Positions 5,164 through 12,618 of a DNA stretch of 14,745 nt are shown here, one piece after another. The stretch lies in contig JAPKXT010000122.1 of the NCBI GenBank assembly GCA_026394695.1, forward strand, positions 1 to 14,745, written 5' to 3'. Numbering within the stretch: position 1 is the first letter of the stretch; every line of letters starts with the position of its first letter. The position numbers were made by a program, and so were the translations under genes. The notes under the pieces were generated by a model that worked only from the letters and a program-made list of their open reading frames with translations, was not told where the DNA came from and did not search any database. Source of the DNA: Methanoregula sp. (GTDB lineage: Archaea > Halobacteriota > Methanomicrobia > Methanomicrobiales > Methanospirillaceae).

Positions 5164-5676
5164 ATGCACGAGATCTGTCCGCACTGCGGTAAGATATCAA
5201 CCGAGGAGTCCCCGCGGTTCTGCAGCGGATGCGGCACCCGGATGGATGGGAAAACCCCAACCGGGTACTTGGGATATTCTGCCACGCGCCGGGAGCAGAA
5301 GAATCCGTTGATAGCGGGGTTCTGTTCATCCGTTCTTCCCGGCCTTGGACAGGTATACAACGGCGAAACTGCAAAAGGGTTTGTTATCTTTCTTTTTGCC
5401 CTTGCGGGACTGGTTATCTTCCTGATTCCCGGTCTCATCGTGTGGCTATATGCGATGTACAATGCATATACCGTTGCGGGAAAAATGAACACCGGGGAGA
5501 TCACATTCCACGAGACCCGGACGCTTCATATGGTCATGTTCATTGTGTTCGCCGGAGTTGTGATCGTTATCGCGTTCCTGATCATCGCTATGGTGATAGC
5601 GACACTGATGTCCCAGCTAGGCCTGCCTGGTACCGGCAATAATAACCAATTGTTTGGTACCAACGGATTATTCTGA
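5164..5676 (+). CDS. Zinc-ribbon membrane protein with a TM2-like domain
   Basis: Membrane protein of 170 aa, precise role unknown. An N-terminal zinc ribbon has Cys5, Cys8, Cys20 and Cys23 (CPHC and CSGC). A TM2-type segment follows: KNPLIAGFCSSVLPGLGQVY (47-66), with its Gly-Gln-Tyr motif, a hydrophobic helix (about 71-95) and the polar turn MYNAYTVAGKMN. The C-terminal half has one long hydrophobic helix (about 122-149) and ends in an Asn/Gly-rich tail. TM2 proteins often pair a cytosolic metal-binding domain with two helices; that is family knowledge, not proof of function. The ATG at 5164 is the natural start because the zinc ribbon begins at residue 5; only weak ribosome-site sequence precedes it. 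The gene is convergent with TFS. Confidence 0.85.
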   Translation: MHEICPHCGKISTEESPRFCSGCGTRMDGKTPTGYLGYSATRREQKNPLIAGFCSSVLPGLGQVYNGETAKGFVIFLFALAGLVIFLIPGLIVWLYAMYNAYTVAGKMNTGEITFHETRTLHMVMFIVFAGVVIVIAFLIIAMVIATLMSQLGLPGTGNNNQLFGTNGLF

Positions 5677-5814
5677 TCAGCGAGAGTAGAATTAACCCAT
5701 TTGTAAAATCTCTGCATTTTGGCCCCACATTTTGGATACATAATGTCTGGCATAATTGATGTATACAACTTACCACCCGATGATAGTAATCAGAAGAGAA
5801 ATATCAGAGTTTTG

Positions 5815-5821
5815 AAAAAAA
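5815..5821 (-). terminator. Oligo-U terminator of TFS
   Basis: Seven T on the minus strand, about 26 nt after the TFS stop codon, in the intergenic space between the two convergent genes. No stem-loop is needed for archaeal termination. Confidence 0.45.
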
Positions 5822-5846
5822 CGTATTATATAAGTATGGTTCTTAT

Positions 5847-6161
5847 TCAGTCATATTGTCGCCAGGTATGGCTGCATACCGTGCAGCGGAAGAACCGGAC
5901 TTCACACTCGTCAGCAGCCCGGAGCTGGCGGAGCCACCAGATCGCAAGATTGTTCTCACACTTGGGACACTTGATCTGGATGGTGGGCATGGTCTTCATT
6001 TTTTCACCCTCATCATCCACAATCATGATCTCTTTTTCCTTGCGCGGTTTCATGTGTTGCATCTGATCGGAAGCTTCAATCTTCCGGATATAGCCGCATT
6101 TACGGCATTTCAACTGGCCCGCCGACGAGATTAACATACTTTTACACTCAGGACAGAACAT
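5847..6161 (-). CDS. tfs: Transcription factor S (TFS, TFIIS/RpoM-like)
   Basis: Transcript-cleavage factor that enters the RNA polymerase funnel and stimulates removal of backtracked RNA. The 104 residues have the two expected zinc ribbons: Cys3, Cys6, Cys19 and Cys22 at the N-terminus, and Cys65, Cys68, Cys93 and Cys96 at the C-terminus. The second ribbon holds WWLRQLRAADECE, with the essential acidic pair Asp84-Glu85, so this copy should be active. It ends with FFRCTVCSHTW and RQYD, typical of the family. I chose the ATG at 6161 because TFS proteins begin with the first zinc ribbon. An in-frame ATG at 6182 would add seven residues. With TFB and two TBPs nearby, basal transcription genes are unusually dense here. 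Confidence 0.95.
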   Translation of the reverse strand: MFCPECKSMLISSAGQLKCRKCGYIRKIEASDQMQHMKPRKEKEIMIVDDEGEKMKTMPTIQIKCPKCENNLAIWWLRQLRAADECEVRFFRCTVCSHTWRQYD

Positions 6162-6333
6162 CGGTACAGCATGCGCAAGCATAGGTGATTAACCCTTTTA
6201 CCGGGGAAAAATACCGTCCTGCGCACATTTCTTTTCGATCACCTGTGCGGGATCCTTTTGTACCATTATATGAGCCCCGGGGTATCGTGCACCTTGGAAT
6301 CCTTTTTTTTAGTATCGGGTGAATAATTCTATA

Positions 6334-7158
6334 ATGATCGAGTATCTGGTACTGATTTCCTGTATTGGATTTCTTGCGTTTCTCATACCCGGTCGCCATC
6401 GGAAATACGCAGCAATTACCGGGTGGACGTTTATCATCCTCATGCTGTTTGCACAGTTGCCGGAATTTTTTTTGGAAAATAACTTCATGTATCCGGTTAT
6501 TGCCGCACTTTCCGTACCATTTCTGGTGATTACGACAAAATATCTTCTTTTAGAGGATGAACGCGTCATCAACCTGTCACGGGCAGCGGCAGTGGCATTC
6601 CTGATCTACGCACCCTTCGGGTTTGACCAGGTACCGCTCTTTGCAGCGCTTGGGGACTGGCTTATTTCCCTGGTCGTCACCCAGATAATCTGGATTCTTA
6701 ACCTTCTGCAATTCAGTGTAACCCTGTCGGACTGGAATATCATTACCCGGAACAGTTTCAGGGTGGAGATTATTCTTGGCTGTACCGGCATCCAGAGCAT
6801 TGCGATCATGCTCGGGGTCGCTGCTGCAGTGCCAACAACCCTCCGCCAGAAAATCCTCGCGTTTTTGATCGTTGCACCGACCATCTATATCCTGAACCTG
6901 CTCAGGAACGTCTTTGTCATTATGGCATACACCGAGCAATGGTTTCCCTATTACCCATCGATTGCCAGCAATGGCGAGTTCGGGTACGAGAGTTTCTTCT
7001 GGGCGCATAATGTAATCGCTGAACTGCTCGCACTTGTCTGCCTAGTAATAATTGCCTACGGGTTGTTTTCCATCATTCCCAAGCTGGGAAATTTTGCAGA
7101 CGAACTATACCAGTTGTATGCCGGGGAGATCAGGAAAGCGTTCGGTAAAGGTAGATAA
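6334..7158 (+). CDS. artA: Archaeosortase A (exosortase-family transpeptidase)
   Basis: Multi-pass membrane cysteine transpeptidase of the exosortase/archaeosortase superfamily. It cleaves surface proteins bearing a C-terminal PGF-CTERM-type signal and couples them to a membrane lipid. The 274 residues are mostly transmembrane helices. They show the catalytic Cys in LGCTGIQSIAIMLG (Cys150), the conserved Arg in ILNLLRNVFVIMAY (Arg191) and the conserved His in FWAHNVIAELLALV (His225). The ATG at 6334 is preferred, with GGGTGA 11 nt upstream; a GTG at 6319 is an in-frame alternative. The 3' end overlaps the convergent phospholipid synthase gene by 29 bp. In other Euryarchaeota artA is linked to lipid head-group enzymes, so the neighbourhood fits. 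No PGF-CTERM substrate is in the window. Confidence 0.93.
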   Translation: MIEYLVLISCIGFLAFLIPGRHRKYAAITGWTFIILMLFAQLPEFFLENNFMYPVIAALSVPFLVITTKYLLLEDERVINLSRAAAVAFLIYAPFGFDQVPLFAALGDWLISLVVTQIIWILNLLQFSVTLSDWNIITRNSFRVEIILGCTGIQSIAIMLGVAAAVPTTLRQKILAFLIVAPTIYILNLLRNVFVIMAYTEQWFPYYPSIASNGEFGYESFFWAHNVIAELLALVCLVIIAYGLFSIIPKLGNFADELYQLYAGEIRKAFGKGR

Positions 7159-7762
7159 TCCTCTGGATTGCCGAGAGGTTTGTACATACCGCAATAATGA
7201 TTACTGATATCCCGATAAAACCGGTGATACCACCAAGTATCAGGACTATGAACGTCTCAGGTCTTCCAAAAAATCCGACACCTTCAAGCGGGTCATCGAT
7301 TTTGCCTTCAACCTTCTCACGGTAGCCAATCTCTGCATAAACAACCGGTTTTATGAAGGTGTTCATCAGGGACCCGACGATGGCAAACGCTGCAATGGCA
7401 AAATCGGACACGGCAGGTACAGTAGTGTACTGGCTGATGATCGAAATTCCGGATAATCCCACTCCCAGCAGCACGAGAGCATCTACATATTTATCGACAA
7501 TCCAGTCAAAAACTGCCCCGAAATCTGAATGTGCATGGGTCTTTCGTGCAACACTCCCGTCAACAAGGTCAAAAATGGCCGAGAGGATAAGGAAGATACT
7601 GCCCCAGAGAAACTGGCGCTGGAAAAAGAGATACGCGCAGGTAATTCCGGCAATGAGTGCAAGCATTGAGATCTGGTTGGGGGTGATTCCAAACCTGATA
7701 AAAACATCTGCAACAGGCTCAAGGTACCTGATGAACCTAGGGCGGAGTGCAGTAATATTCAT
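7130..7762 (-). CDS. CDP-alcohol phosphatidyltransferase, probable archaetidylinositol phosphate synthase
   Basis: Membrane enzyme of polar lipid synthesis, often labelled pgsA-like. It joins CDP-archaeol to an alcohol phosphate, probably inositol 1-phosphate. The family signature D-x2-DG-x2-AR-x8-G-x3-D-x3-D is intact, beginning at DLVDGSVARKT and ending in FDWIVDKYVD. The N-terminus, MNITALRPRF...PVADVFIRFGITPNQIS, resembles archaetidylinositol phosphate synthases more than archaetidylserine synthases; that choice of substrate is inference. About six hydrophobic helices are visible in 210 residues. The ATG at 7762 fits family N-termini and a TATA-like ATTAAAGG about 27 bp upstream (leaderless mRNA); an ATG at 7774 is possible. 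The gene overlaps artA tail-to-tail. Confidence 0.88.
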   Translation of the reverse strand: MNITALRPRFIRYLEPVADVFIRFGITPNQISMLALIAGITCAYLFFQRQFLWGSIFLILSAIFDLVDGSVARKTHAHSDFGAVFDWIVDKYVDALVLLGVGLSGISIISQYTTVPAVSDFAIAAFAIVGSLMNTFIKPVVYAEIGYREKVEGKIDDPLEGVGFFGRPETFIVLILGGITGFIGISVIIIAVCTNLSAIQRIIYLYRTLS

Positions 7763-7883
7763 AGCTAAAATCATAAGTACGCGAGCCTTTAATAGTTGTT
7801 GGCTGACGTCAGATGGTACCGTTTTTCATCAGGGTATCCCATTTTTTATGTTCCGGCGATTCAAAACCGGGCCATCATCATAT

Positions 7884-7892
7884 TCATTATAT
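7884..7892 (+). promoter_or_regulatory. Putative TATA box for arfC-sppA
   Basis: ATTATATTC lies about 42 bp before the arfC ATG. Transcription starting near 7913 would include GGTGA (7919-7923), which is 6 nt before the start codon. Confidence 0.4.
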
Positions 7893-7929
7893 TCCCCCAC
7901 CCAATGTAATCTTAGACCGGTGAATTGCG

Positions 7930-8616
7930 ATGACAGACACGATGGACCGCCCGCATGTGCTGATGATGTCGGAGATAACCGCAGACGGGAAACTCACTCT
8001 CAAGAAAGGTGCGTCTTCAAAAATCCTGATGAAATATATGGCGCACGAGACAGAGATCCTGCTTCACACTACCCGTGCCGAGTATGATGCAATCATGGTC
8101 GGAGCCAATACTATCCGTATCGATAACTCATTTCTCACGGTCAGGCTGGTACCCGGAAAAAGTCCGTTGCGGGTGATCCCCTGCAGCATGGCAGATATCC
8201 CTCCTGATGCAAACGTGCTGGGCCCTGATGCTCCCACCGCCATTGCAGTCTGTGAAGCCGCCCCAAAGGACCGTATTGATGCACTCCGGAAGAAAGGTGT
8301 CCATGTTATTGTCGCCGGGAAAAACCATGTTGAGCTTCCGCTGCTCTTAAAAATCCTCAAAGAAAAATTCGGTGTACATAAACTGATGATTGAGGGAGGA
8401 CCGACCCTGAACTGGCACATGCTCCACGATAAACTCGTAGACGAGATCCGGCTTATTCACCTGCCTTTTATTGTGGGAGGTTCTGACACCCCGTCACTTG
8501 TCGGTGGTATGCACATTAATTCTGAAGATGAGATGATCCGTCTCAACCTGAAGAAATATTACATGTGCGGCAGCAATCTTGTTTCAGAATTTGATATTCT
8601 GTATCGTGAGGTGTAA
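7930..8616 (+). CDS. arfC: 2,5-diamino-6-(ribosylamino)pyrimidinone 5'-phosphate reductase
   Basis: NAD(P)H-dependent reductase of the archaeal riboflavin and F420 precursor pathway. It reduces the ribosylamino group to ribitylamino after GTP ring opening. The 228 residues match the RibD C-terminal/RIB7 fold. Visible motifs are MSEITADGKLTLKKG near the N-terminus; YDAIMVGANTIRIDNSFLTVR (about 55-75, nucleotide and substrate binding); LMIEGGPTLNWHML (about 155-168, with the conserved EGG); and HLPFIVGG. It lacks the deaminase domain of bacterial RibD, as expected for archaea. The ATG at 7930 has GGTGA 6 nt upstream. The sppA start codon follows its stop by 2 nt, so the two genes form an operon. 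Confidence 0.93.
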   Translation: MTDTMDRPHVLMMSEITADGKLTLKKGASSKILMKYMAHETEILLHTTRAEYDAIMVGANTIRIDNSFLTVRLVPGKSPLRVIPCSMADIPPDANVLGPDAPTAIAVCEAAPKDRIDALRKKGVHVIVAGKNHVELPLLLKILKEKFGVHKLMIEGGPTLNWHMLHDKLVDEIRLIHLPFIVGGSDTPSLVGGMHINSEDEMIRLNLKKYYMCGSNLVSEFDILYREV

Positions 8617-8618
8617 CT

Positions 8619-9413
8619 TTGGACGGCACAACGCTGCCCCCGGGTGTAGTTCATTCGAAACCGGGTTCGCAGACGAAATGGTTTTTGATCATTATTTTTG
8701 GTCTCATCGTTCTGTTTGGTTTATGTATCGCTGCATACCTCGTTTCCTACTCGGACAGGATGGGTGTCACGGTTATCCGCATGGAAGGGACCATGGTAAC
8801 CGGCGAGGTATCTGACGCCGATACTATTGGCAGTGAAGTGGTGGGCAGGGAGCTTCGTGATGCGGCAAATGATCCGATGGTTGAAGCGATCGTTCTGCGG
8901 GTCAACAGTCCCGGAGGTACACCGGCTGCTGCACAGGAGATCATCCGCGATCTCAGTTACGCAAAATCGAAAAAGCCTGTCGTAGTCTCGATGGGTGATA
9001 TGGCGACATCTGCTGCATATTATGTCAGTGCCCATGCGGACAGGATCTATGCCGATCCCGATTCGTTCACTGCCGGTATCGGTGTGATCTGGAAGTTTTC
9101 CGATATCAGCCGCTGGAATGAAAAGGAAGGCTATAATATCAGTGTCATAAAATCGGGCAGTAAAAAGGACATGGGTTCAACATCACGCCCGATTACCGAT
9201 ACCGAACAGGAATATGCCCAGAAGATTGTAAACGACAGTTTCGAGTTGTTCATCACCGATGTCATCTCCCAGCGAAAGATCGTCCGGTCTGATATCGACG
9301 ACGGCAGGATAATCAGGGGTGCGGATGCGGTCGGGTTGAATATCATAGATGAGATCGGCAACTTAAATGACGCGATTGATGGTGCACGGCACCTTGCCGA
9401 ATCGAGACATTAA
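8619..9413 (+). CDS. sppA: Signal peptide peptidase SppA-type serine protease
   Basis: Membrane-anchored protease of the ClpP/crotonase superfamily (S49) that degrades cleaved signal peptides outside the cytoplasm. The 264 residues start with a short cytosolic stretch, one membrane helix (about 21-43) and then the protease core. The catalytic pair is visible: Ser131 in GDMATSAAYYVS and Lys183 in KSGSKKDMGS. VLRVNSPGG (92-100) forms the expected oxyanion-site loop. The start is TTG at 8619, chosen because GAGGTG (8608-8613) lies 5 nt before it and no in-frame ATG precedes the membrane anchor. It is translated right behind arfC. Its stop codon overlaps the truD stop on the other strand by 4 bp. 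Functional link to arfC is not obvious. Confidence 0.93.
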   Translation: MDGTTLPPGVVHSKPGSQTKWFLIIIFGLIVLFGLCIAAYLVSYSDRMGVTVIRMEGTMVTGEVSDADTIGSEVVGRELRDAANDPMVEAIVLRVNSPGGTPAAAQEIIRDLSYAKSKKPVVVSMGDMATSAAYYVSAHADRIYADPDSFTAGIGVIWKFSDISRWNEKEGYNISVIKSGSKKDMGSTSRPITDTEQEYAQKIVNDSFELFITDVISQRKIVRSDIDDGRIIRGADAVGLNIIDEIGNLNDAIDGARHLAESRH

Positions 9414-10684
9414 ATCATCCGGACAGGGTCTGCCTGCATAAACTCACGGCAGACAGTGGTTGCATAATGCCCGGGTGGCAATGAAAATTTCAGCCGCACG
9501 TCATTGTTGTCAATAGACACATCAATATCCGTTTTCAGCGCGATTGGCCGGTATGCCCCATCAAATTTTGTATGAACAAATACCGATGCACGTGCAAAAT
9601 CCTCCGGGATAATGTTATAGTTTGTGAGAAGTGCTGCAATCGCGTGATCACCATCACTCTTTGCTTCAACAGGCTCTTTGCCCGGCATGAAAAGTGCGAT
9701 ACCGCACCGCCCCCTCTGGATATGGAGGGAAACCGCATGACTATTGTTCCGGGTGACACTATCAGTCCGCCCGTTGGCAAAGAGGAGCTGGTCACCGACC
9801 AGCGGTTCAGTGAGCGTATGTCCGTCATCAAACCGCTGGCTCAGGGCACAGTTGAAGAGATACGACTGGAATGCTGAGACAAACATGGACAGGAGTTTTG
9901 GCGGCAGTTCCAGCAGCGCCCCGGCATAATCGGTCGGGTGCGTGTAGAGGTAATGAAGCATCGCCCGCTCATACGACATCTGGGGGGGGAGGTCGGACAG
10001 TGCTGCCTGGATATCCCGGGTTTTTAAAAATGCGGTGCGAACGGCCCTGACATTTTCCGGTTCTCCGGAAAAAGCCTCTCCCACATAGGTCATTACTGCC
10101 TGTTCATAATCCCCCCGGAGGATCCATTCCCCGACAAGGTGTGTTACCGGGCGGGTTGCACCGAAACGCTGGAGCCCGAAATAATTGGGAATACCCTGGC
10201 AGACAGTAGTGTTGATTGCATTTACCCGTGGTTCAAGGTCAGCAGGACCGGCATCCCGGATTACGATATCGAAGCGGTTGCCGAGCAGATCTCCTAACGA
10301 TAATGCTTCGTTTGCCTGGCCGAGGGGTTCGAGAATTATATCTGTCAGATGGATACTGGCGACCTGCTCAGCGGTAACATTGTATAAAGAGATCCATTGC
10401 CGGGTGATTGCATTGCGATCCTTGGTGCCCGCCCACCCGATGCGACGGTGACTGATGCCGAGTCGTTTGGCAATCTCCTTGATCGCGTGCTGGAGTTCCC
10501 AGTTGGTTTTTGTGAGGCGGCAGATGAGATAGGGCCCCGTTGTTCCCCCTTTTTTTTCAAGCGGGATCTCTTCAACTACAAAATCTTCGGGCACCACCCG
10601 GAGCTTTCCGCCAATTCCGTCCCTGTCACTCGCATAGTATTTCATGCCGAGCAATTGTTCCAGGGGATAGGTGCTCAGTCTCAT
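9410..10684 (-). CDS. truD: tRNA pseudouridine(13) synthase TruD
   Basis: Converts uridine 13 (and, in some archaea, other positions) of tRNA to pseudouridine. The 424-residue length suits an archaeal TruD with its inserted domain. The catalytic aspartate is in RIGWAGTKDRNA (Asp89). Other family blocks are EDFVVEEIPL (33-42), QGIPNYFGLQRFG, VSAFQSYLFNCALSQRF and, at the C-terminus, LKFSLPPGHYATTVCREFMQ. The ATG at 10684 overlaps the pth2 stop as ATGA, so translation is probably coupled. The operon joins two tRNA-related enzymes. The stop overlaps the sppA stop. Confidence 0.96.
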   Translation of the reverse strand: MRLSTYPLEQLLGMKYYASDRDGIGGKLRVVPEDFVVEEIPLEKKGGTTGPYLICRLTKTNWELQHAIKEIAKRLGISHRRIGWAGTKDRNAITRQWISLYNVTAEQVASIHLTDIILEPLGQANEALSLGDLLGNRFDIVIRDAGPADLEPRVNAINTTVCQGIPNYFGLQRFGATRPVTHLVGEWILRGDYEQAVMTYVGEAFSGEPENVRAVRTAFLKTRDIQAALSDLPPQMSYERAMLHYLYTHPTDYAGALLELPPKLLSMFVSAFQSYLFNCALSQRFDDGHTLTEPLVGDQLLFANGRTDSVTRNNSHAVSLHIQRGRCGIALFMPGKEPVEAKSDGDHAIAALLTNYNIIPEDFARASVFVHTKFDGAYRPIALKTDIDVSIDNNDVRLKFSLPPGHYATTVCREFMQADPVRMI

Positions 10685-11073
10685 AGAAGGGTGAGCGTAC
10701 CGGTGATCTTATCGAGGTCTTCGCTCTTTGCGGGTCCAAGTCCAAGTGCAGTGATCGTGCCCGGTGGGATCTCGGTCATACCGGCGTCCTGGATTAACGA
10801 TGATGAGATCCCTGTTCGTTCGGCAATCACCTTAAGCTCATGGAGCGTTCGCTCGTCGTTTGCCTTGAGCACCACTTTTTTCTGTCCTTCAGAGAGCCAT
10901 GCTTTCTGGAGCGCCTTTTCTGCGTTGTTATACGCACCAATAGATGCATGTGCTGCCTGTGCGCACCGCTTGCCGCAGCTCATTTTCACATCATTACGGA
11001 TGATTAGACATTGTTTGTAACGGAATTCGTATTCAGGTTTGAGCATGGTTTCTTTTTGTGGTGGTTTTGGCAT
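10681..11073 (-). CDS. pth2: Peptidyl-tRNA hydrolase Pth2
   Basis: Releases tRNA from stalled peptidyl-tRNA; archaeal/eukaryotic-type Pth2. The conserved core is clear: YKQCLIIRNDVKMSCGKRCAQAAHAS (19-44), with the family KQ, D, KMS, GK and QxxHA residues. Later come ALQKAWLSEGQKKVVLK, GISSSLIQDAGMTEIPPGT and the closing LGLGPAKSEDLDKITGTLTLL. The 130 residues include a basic, proline-rich N-terminal extension; a start at 11046 would remove nine residues. I kept the ATG at 11073 because AGAGA lies just upstream and a TATA-like TTATTAATA is about 40 bp away. First gene of the pth2-truD operon and left border of the A+T-rich island. Confidence 0.95.
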   Translation of the reverse strand: MPKPPQKETMLKPEYEFRYKQCLIIRNDVKMSCGKRCAQAAHASIGAYNNAEKALQKAWLSEGQKKVVLKANDERTLHELKVIAERTGISSSLIQDAGMTEIPPGTITALGLGPAKSEDLDKITGTLTLL

Positions 11074-11477
11074 TTCAAAATCTCTTTAGTTTGCGCTCGG
11101 ATTAACCTTATTATTAAAAAAGATGCAATACATCTTATGGATACCAAACATCCACTGCATAAGCACCAAAATGGATCAGAGCATAAGACCCGGCGATTAT
11201 ATTCCAGGCAAAAAGTTAATGGGTTTTACAACTTTGTTCCGGTTTGCTGGCAATGTGTAAATTGTGGGCAGCTGCTTTAAGACCATAATGTTGTTACTCA
11301 CAGCGCAACACTTTCCTAATCAAAAAAGACAATCGGGGGGATACAAACATACCAGACCATGTGAGATCTGCCAAAAGAACGCGAATATGAAGGTTTAGTG
11401 TTTTCTTTAACTCTTATGCTGAACGAAAACTATCCGACAAAATGCAAAAAGAGGGGTTTGGAGAAATTCTCTAAAGT
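11074..11477. other. A+T-rich intergenic stretch opening the accessory island
   Basis: Between pth2 and the first lipoprotein there is no large gene. It holds a TATA-like stretch at about 11108-11120 that could serve both strands, one candidate 47-codon ORF (11137-11280), and about 200 bp (11281-11477) in which I see only a C-run, short A/T-runs and a possible lipoprotein terminator (T-rich on minus at about 11447-11472). Composition is clearly poorer in G+C than in truD and pth2. Confidence 0.5.
11137..11280 (+). CDS. Candidate 47-aa protein with a CxxCxxC tail
   Basis: A short ORF starting MDTKHPLHKHQNGSEHKTRR and ending VPVCWQCVNCGQLL. The first half is basic and His-rich. The C-terminus has three cysteines in a CxxCxxC arrangement that could bind a metal. 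There is no ribosome site, but a TATA-like TTATTAAAAA is centred about 25 bp before the ATG, as for a leaderless archaeal transcript. I know no homologue. The ORF is short enough to be accidental. Confidence 0.3.
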   Translation: MDTKHPLHKHQNGSEHKTRRLYSRQKVNGFYNFVPVCWQCVNCGQLL

Positions 11478-12197
11478 TTATGGTAATAATTTACTGATTC
11501 TTAAAATATTTTCCTCAACTAATACAATATTTTTCTCTGCTAATCGCTCATCCTTGTAAACGTAATCCCAATATTTACTAGAATAAGGAATATCATTGAT
11601 GATGTCTCGTTCATCCTGAAAATAATGTTTTGCATCTGTATATTCTGTCAGACTTTTTTGAAGATCGTATGTTTCGACTTGGGGAGCATGATATGCCGAA
11701 CTCGTACCTTGAAGATAATTGATTTTGTAATTACAAATTGATACTAGAACAGTCCTCTCACTTTTTAAATCAGAATCGTTTATGTTGATATTTAATAAAT
11801 CATTTTTGATTTTTTGGTATTGAGAAATTGTATTAGGTATGGTTACTCCTACTAAATCTTGATCGGAACTATGTGTAAGAACTTTATTCAAATTTATAGT
11901 AAATGTATCATAAACATCCTGTATTTGTCTCCATTCGCTGTTTAATTTTGTCCGAATTGAATCTATATTCTCTGTCGCTGTAATCGTTGGTGTCAAGGTT
12001 GGAGTTACGAACACGGTGACGTACACAATCTGAGGGGTTTGTGTTACTATTGGCTCACACATTTTTGACGAAGGATCATATAAGGTTCCGGGATAAGTAT
12101 CATTGCAATATTTGTTATTGTCTTGCGTGCATCCACTTATCAGTAAAAAACCGAGTATCAGAATTGTAAGAAATCCTGTAATTTGCCAGTTTTTCAT
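11478..12197 (-). CDS. Putative lipoprotein A with shared N-terminal cassette
   Basis: Predicted secreted lipoprotein of 239 aa, function unknown. A signal peptide (residues 1-22: MKNWQ, then a hydrophobic core) ends in the lipobox LISGC with Cys23 as the lipid site. A short Cys-bounded module follows (Cys31 to Cys47, with PGTLYDPSSKMC). A Thr/Pro-rich linker (about 52-75) leads to a largely helical, charged domain from about 78 to the end, e.g. DSIRTKLNSEWRQIQDVYDTF and DERLAEKNIVLVEENILRI, perhaps a helical bundle. The first 48 residues match the divergent lipoprotein at 12475 at 40 of 48 positions, while the rest is unrelated. Codon use is A+T-rich, unlike the core genes. TATA-like GAATATAAT lies upstream. 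Confidence 0.85.
   Translation of the reverse strand: MKNWQITGFLTILILGFLLISGCTQDNNKYCNDTYPGTLYDPSSKMCEPIVTQTPQIVYVTVFVTPTLTPTITATENIDSIRTKLNSEWRQIQDVYDTFTINLNKVLTHSSDQDLVGVTIPNTISQYQKIKNDLLNININDSDLKSERTVLVSICNYKINYLQGTSSAYHAPQVETYDLQKSLTEYTDAKHYFQDERDIINDIPYSSKYWDYVYKDERLAEKNIVLVEENILRISKLLP
12054..12197 (-). repeat. Inverted repeat arm 1: lipoprotein N-terminal cassette
   Basis: These 144 bp, read on minus, encode residues 1-48 of lipoprotein A. They are highly similar at base level to 12475-12618 read on plus, including the identical run ATGATCCTTCGTCAAAAATG. Similarity stops sharply at the end of the Cys-bounded module. Confidence 0.8.
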
Positions 12198-12435
12198 AAT
12201 ATTATTAGATAATTATATTCTATGTTAATCGTTTTGTTTCGTAATTTGTGTGATATTTCCTCAGACTGATAACTCCACCCCTGCTAAATACCAACTAAAC
12301 TCGGATACGTTGATTTTCCACTATACTGAGATGAATACACCCACCACGATCTTCCCACTCTCCCCACTCTGGACAGTCAGTGTTGAAGCAGGGTATTAGG
12401 GCAGGATCAAAATCAATACACAAATTTTATCGAAC

Positions 12436-12452
12436 CATAAAAATATAACAAA
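12436..12452 (+). promoter_or_regulatory. Putative promoter of lipoprotein B
   Basis: CATAAAAATATAAC, about 25-35 bp before the TTG start, looks like a TATA element. GAGAGTG just before the start codon is a possible ribosome site. The rest of 12198-12474 is unremarkable A+T-rich DNA between two divergent genes. Confidence 0.4.
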
Positions 12453-12474
12453 CTCATTAAGAGAGTGAAAAAAT

Positions 12475-12618
12475 TTGAAAAAATGGCAGATTACAGGATT
12501 TCTTGCAGTTTTAATTATCGGATTTTTACTGATTAGTGGATGCACGCAAGATAATAACAAATACTGTAGTGACAATTTCCCCGGAACCTATTATGATCCT
12601 TCGTCAAAAATGTGTGAG
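12475..12618 (+). repeat. Inverted repeat arm 2: lipoprotein N-terminal cassette
   Basis: Plus-strand partner of 12054-12197. The two arms face away from each other across 277 bp. Residues 1-48 differ at only eight positions (3, 11, 12, 15, 32, 34, 35 and 39). Confidence 0.8.

Noticed and set aside
7353..8087. Plus-strand ORF of 244 codons
   Set aside because: It is antisense to the phosphatidyltransferase and runs into arfC out of frame; composition and motifs support the other frames.
10397..11020. Plus-strand ORF of 207 codons
   Set aside because: Antisense to truD and pth2, both firmly identified.
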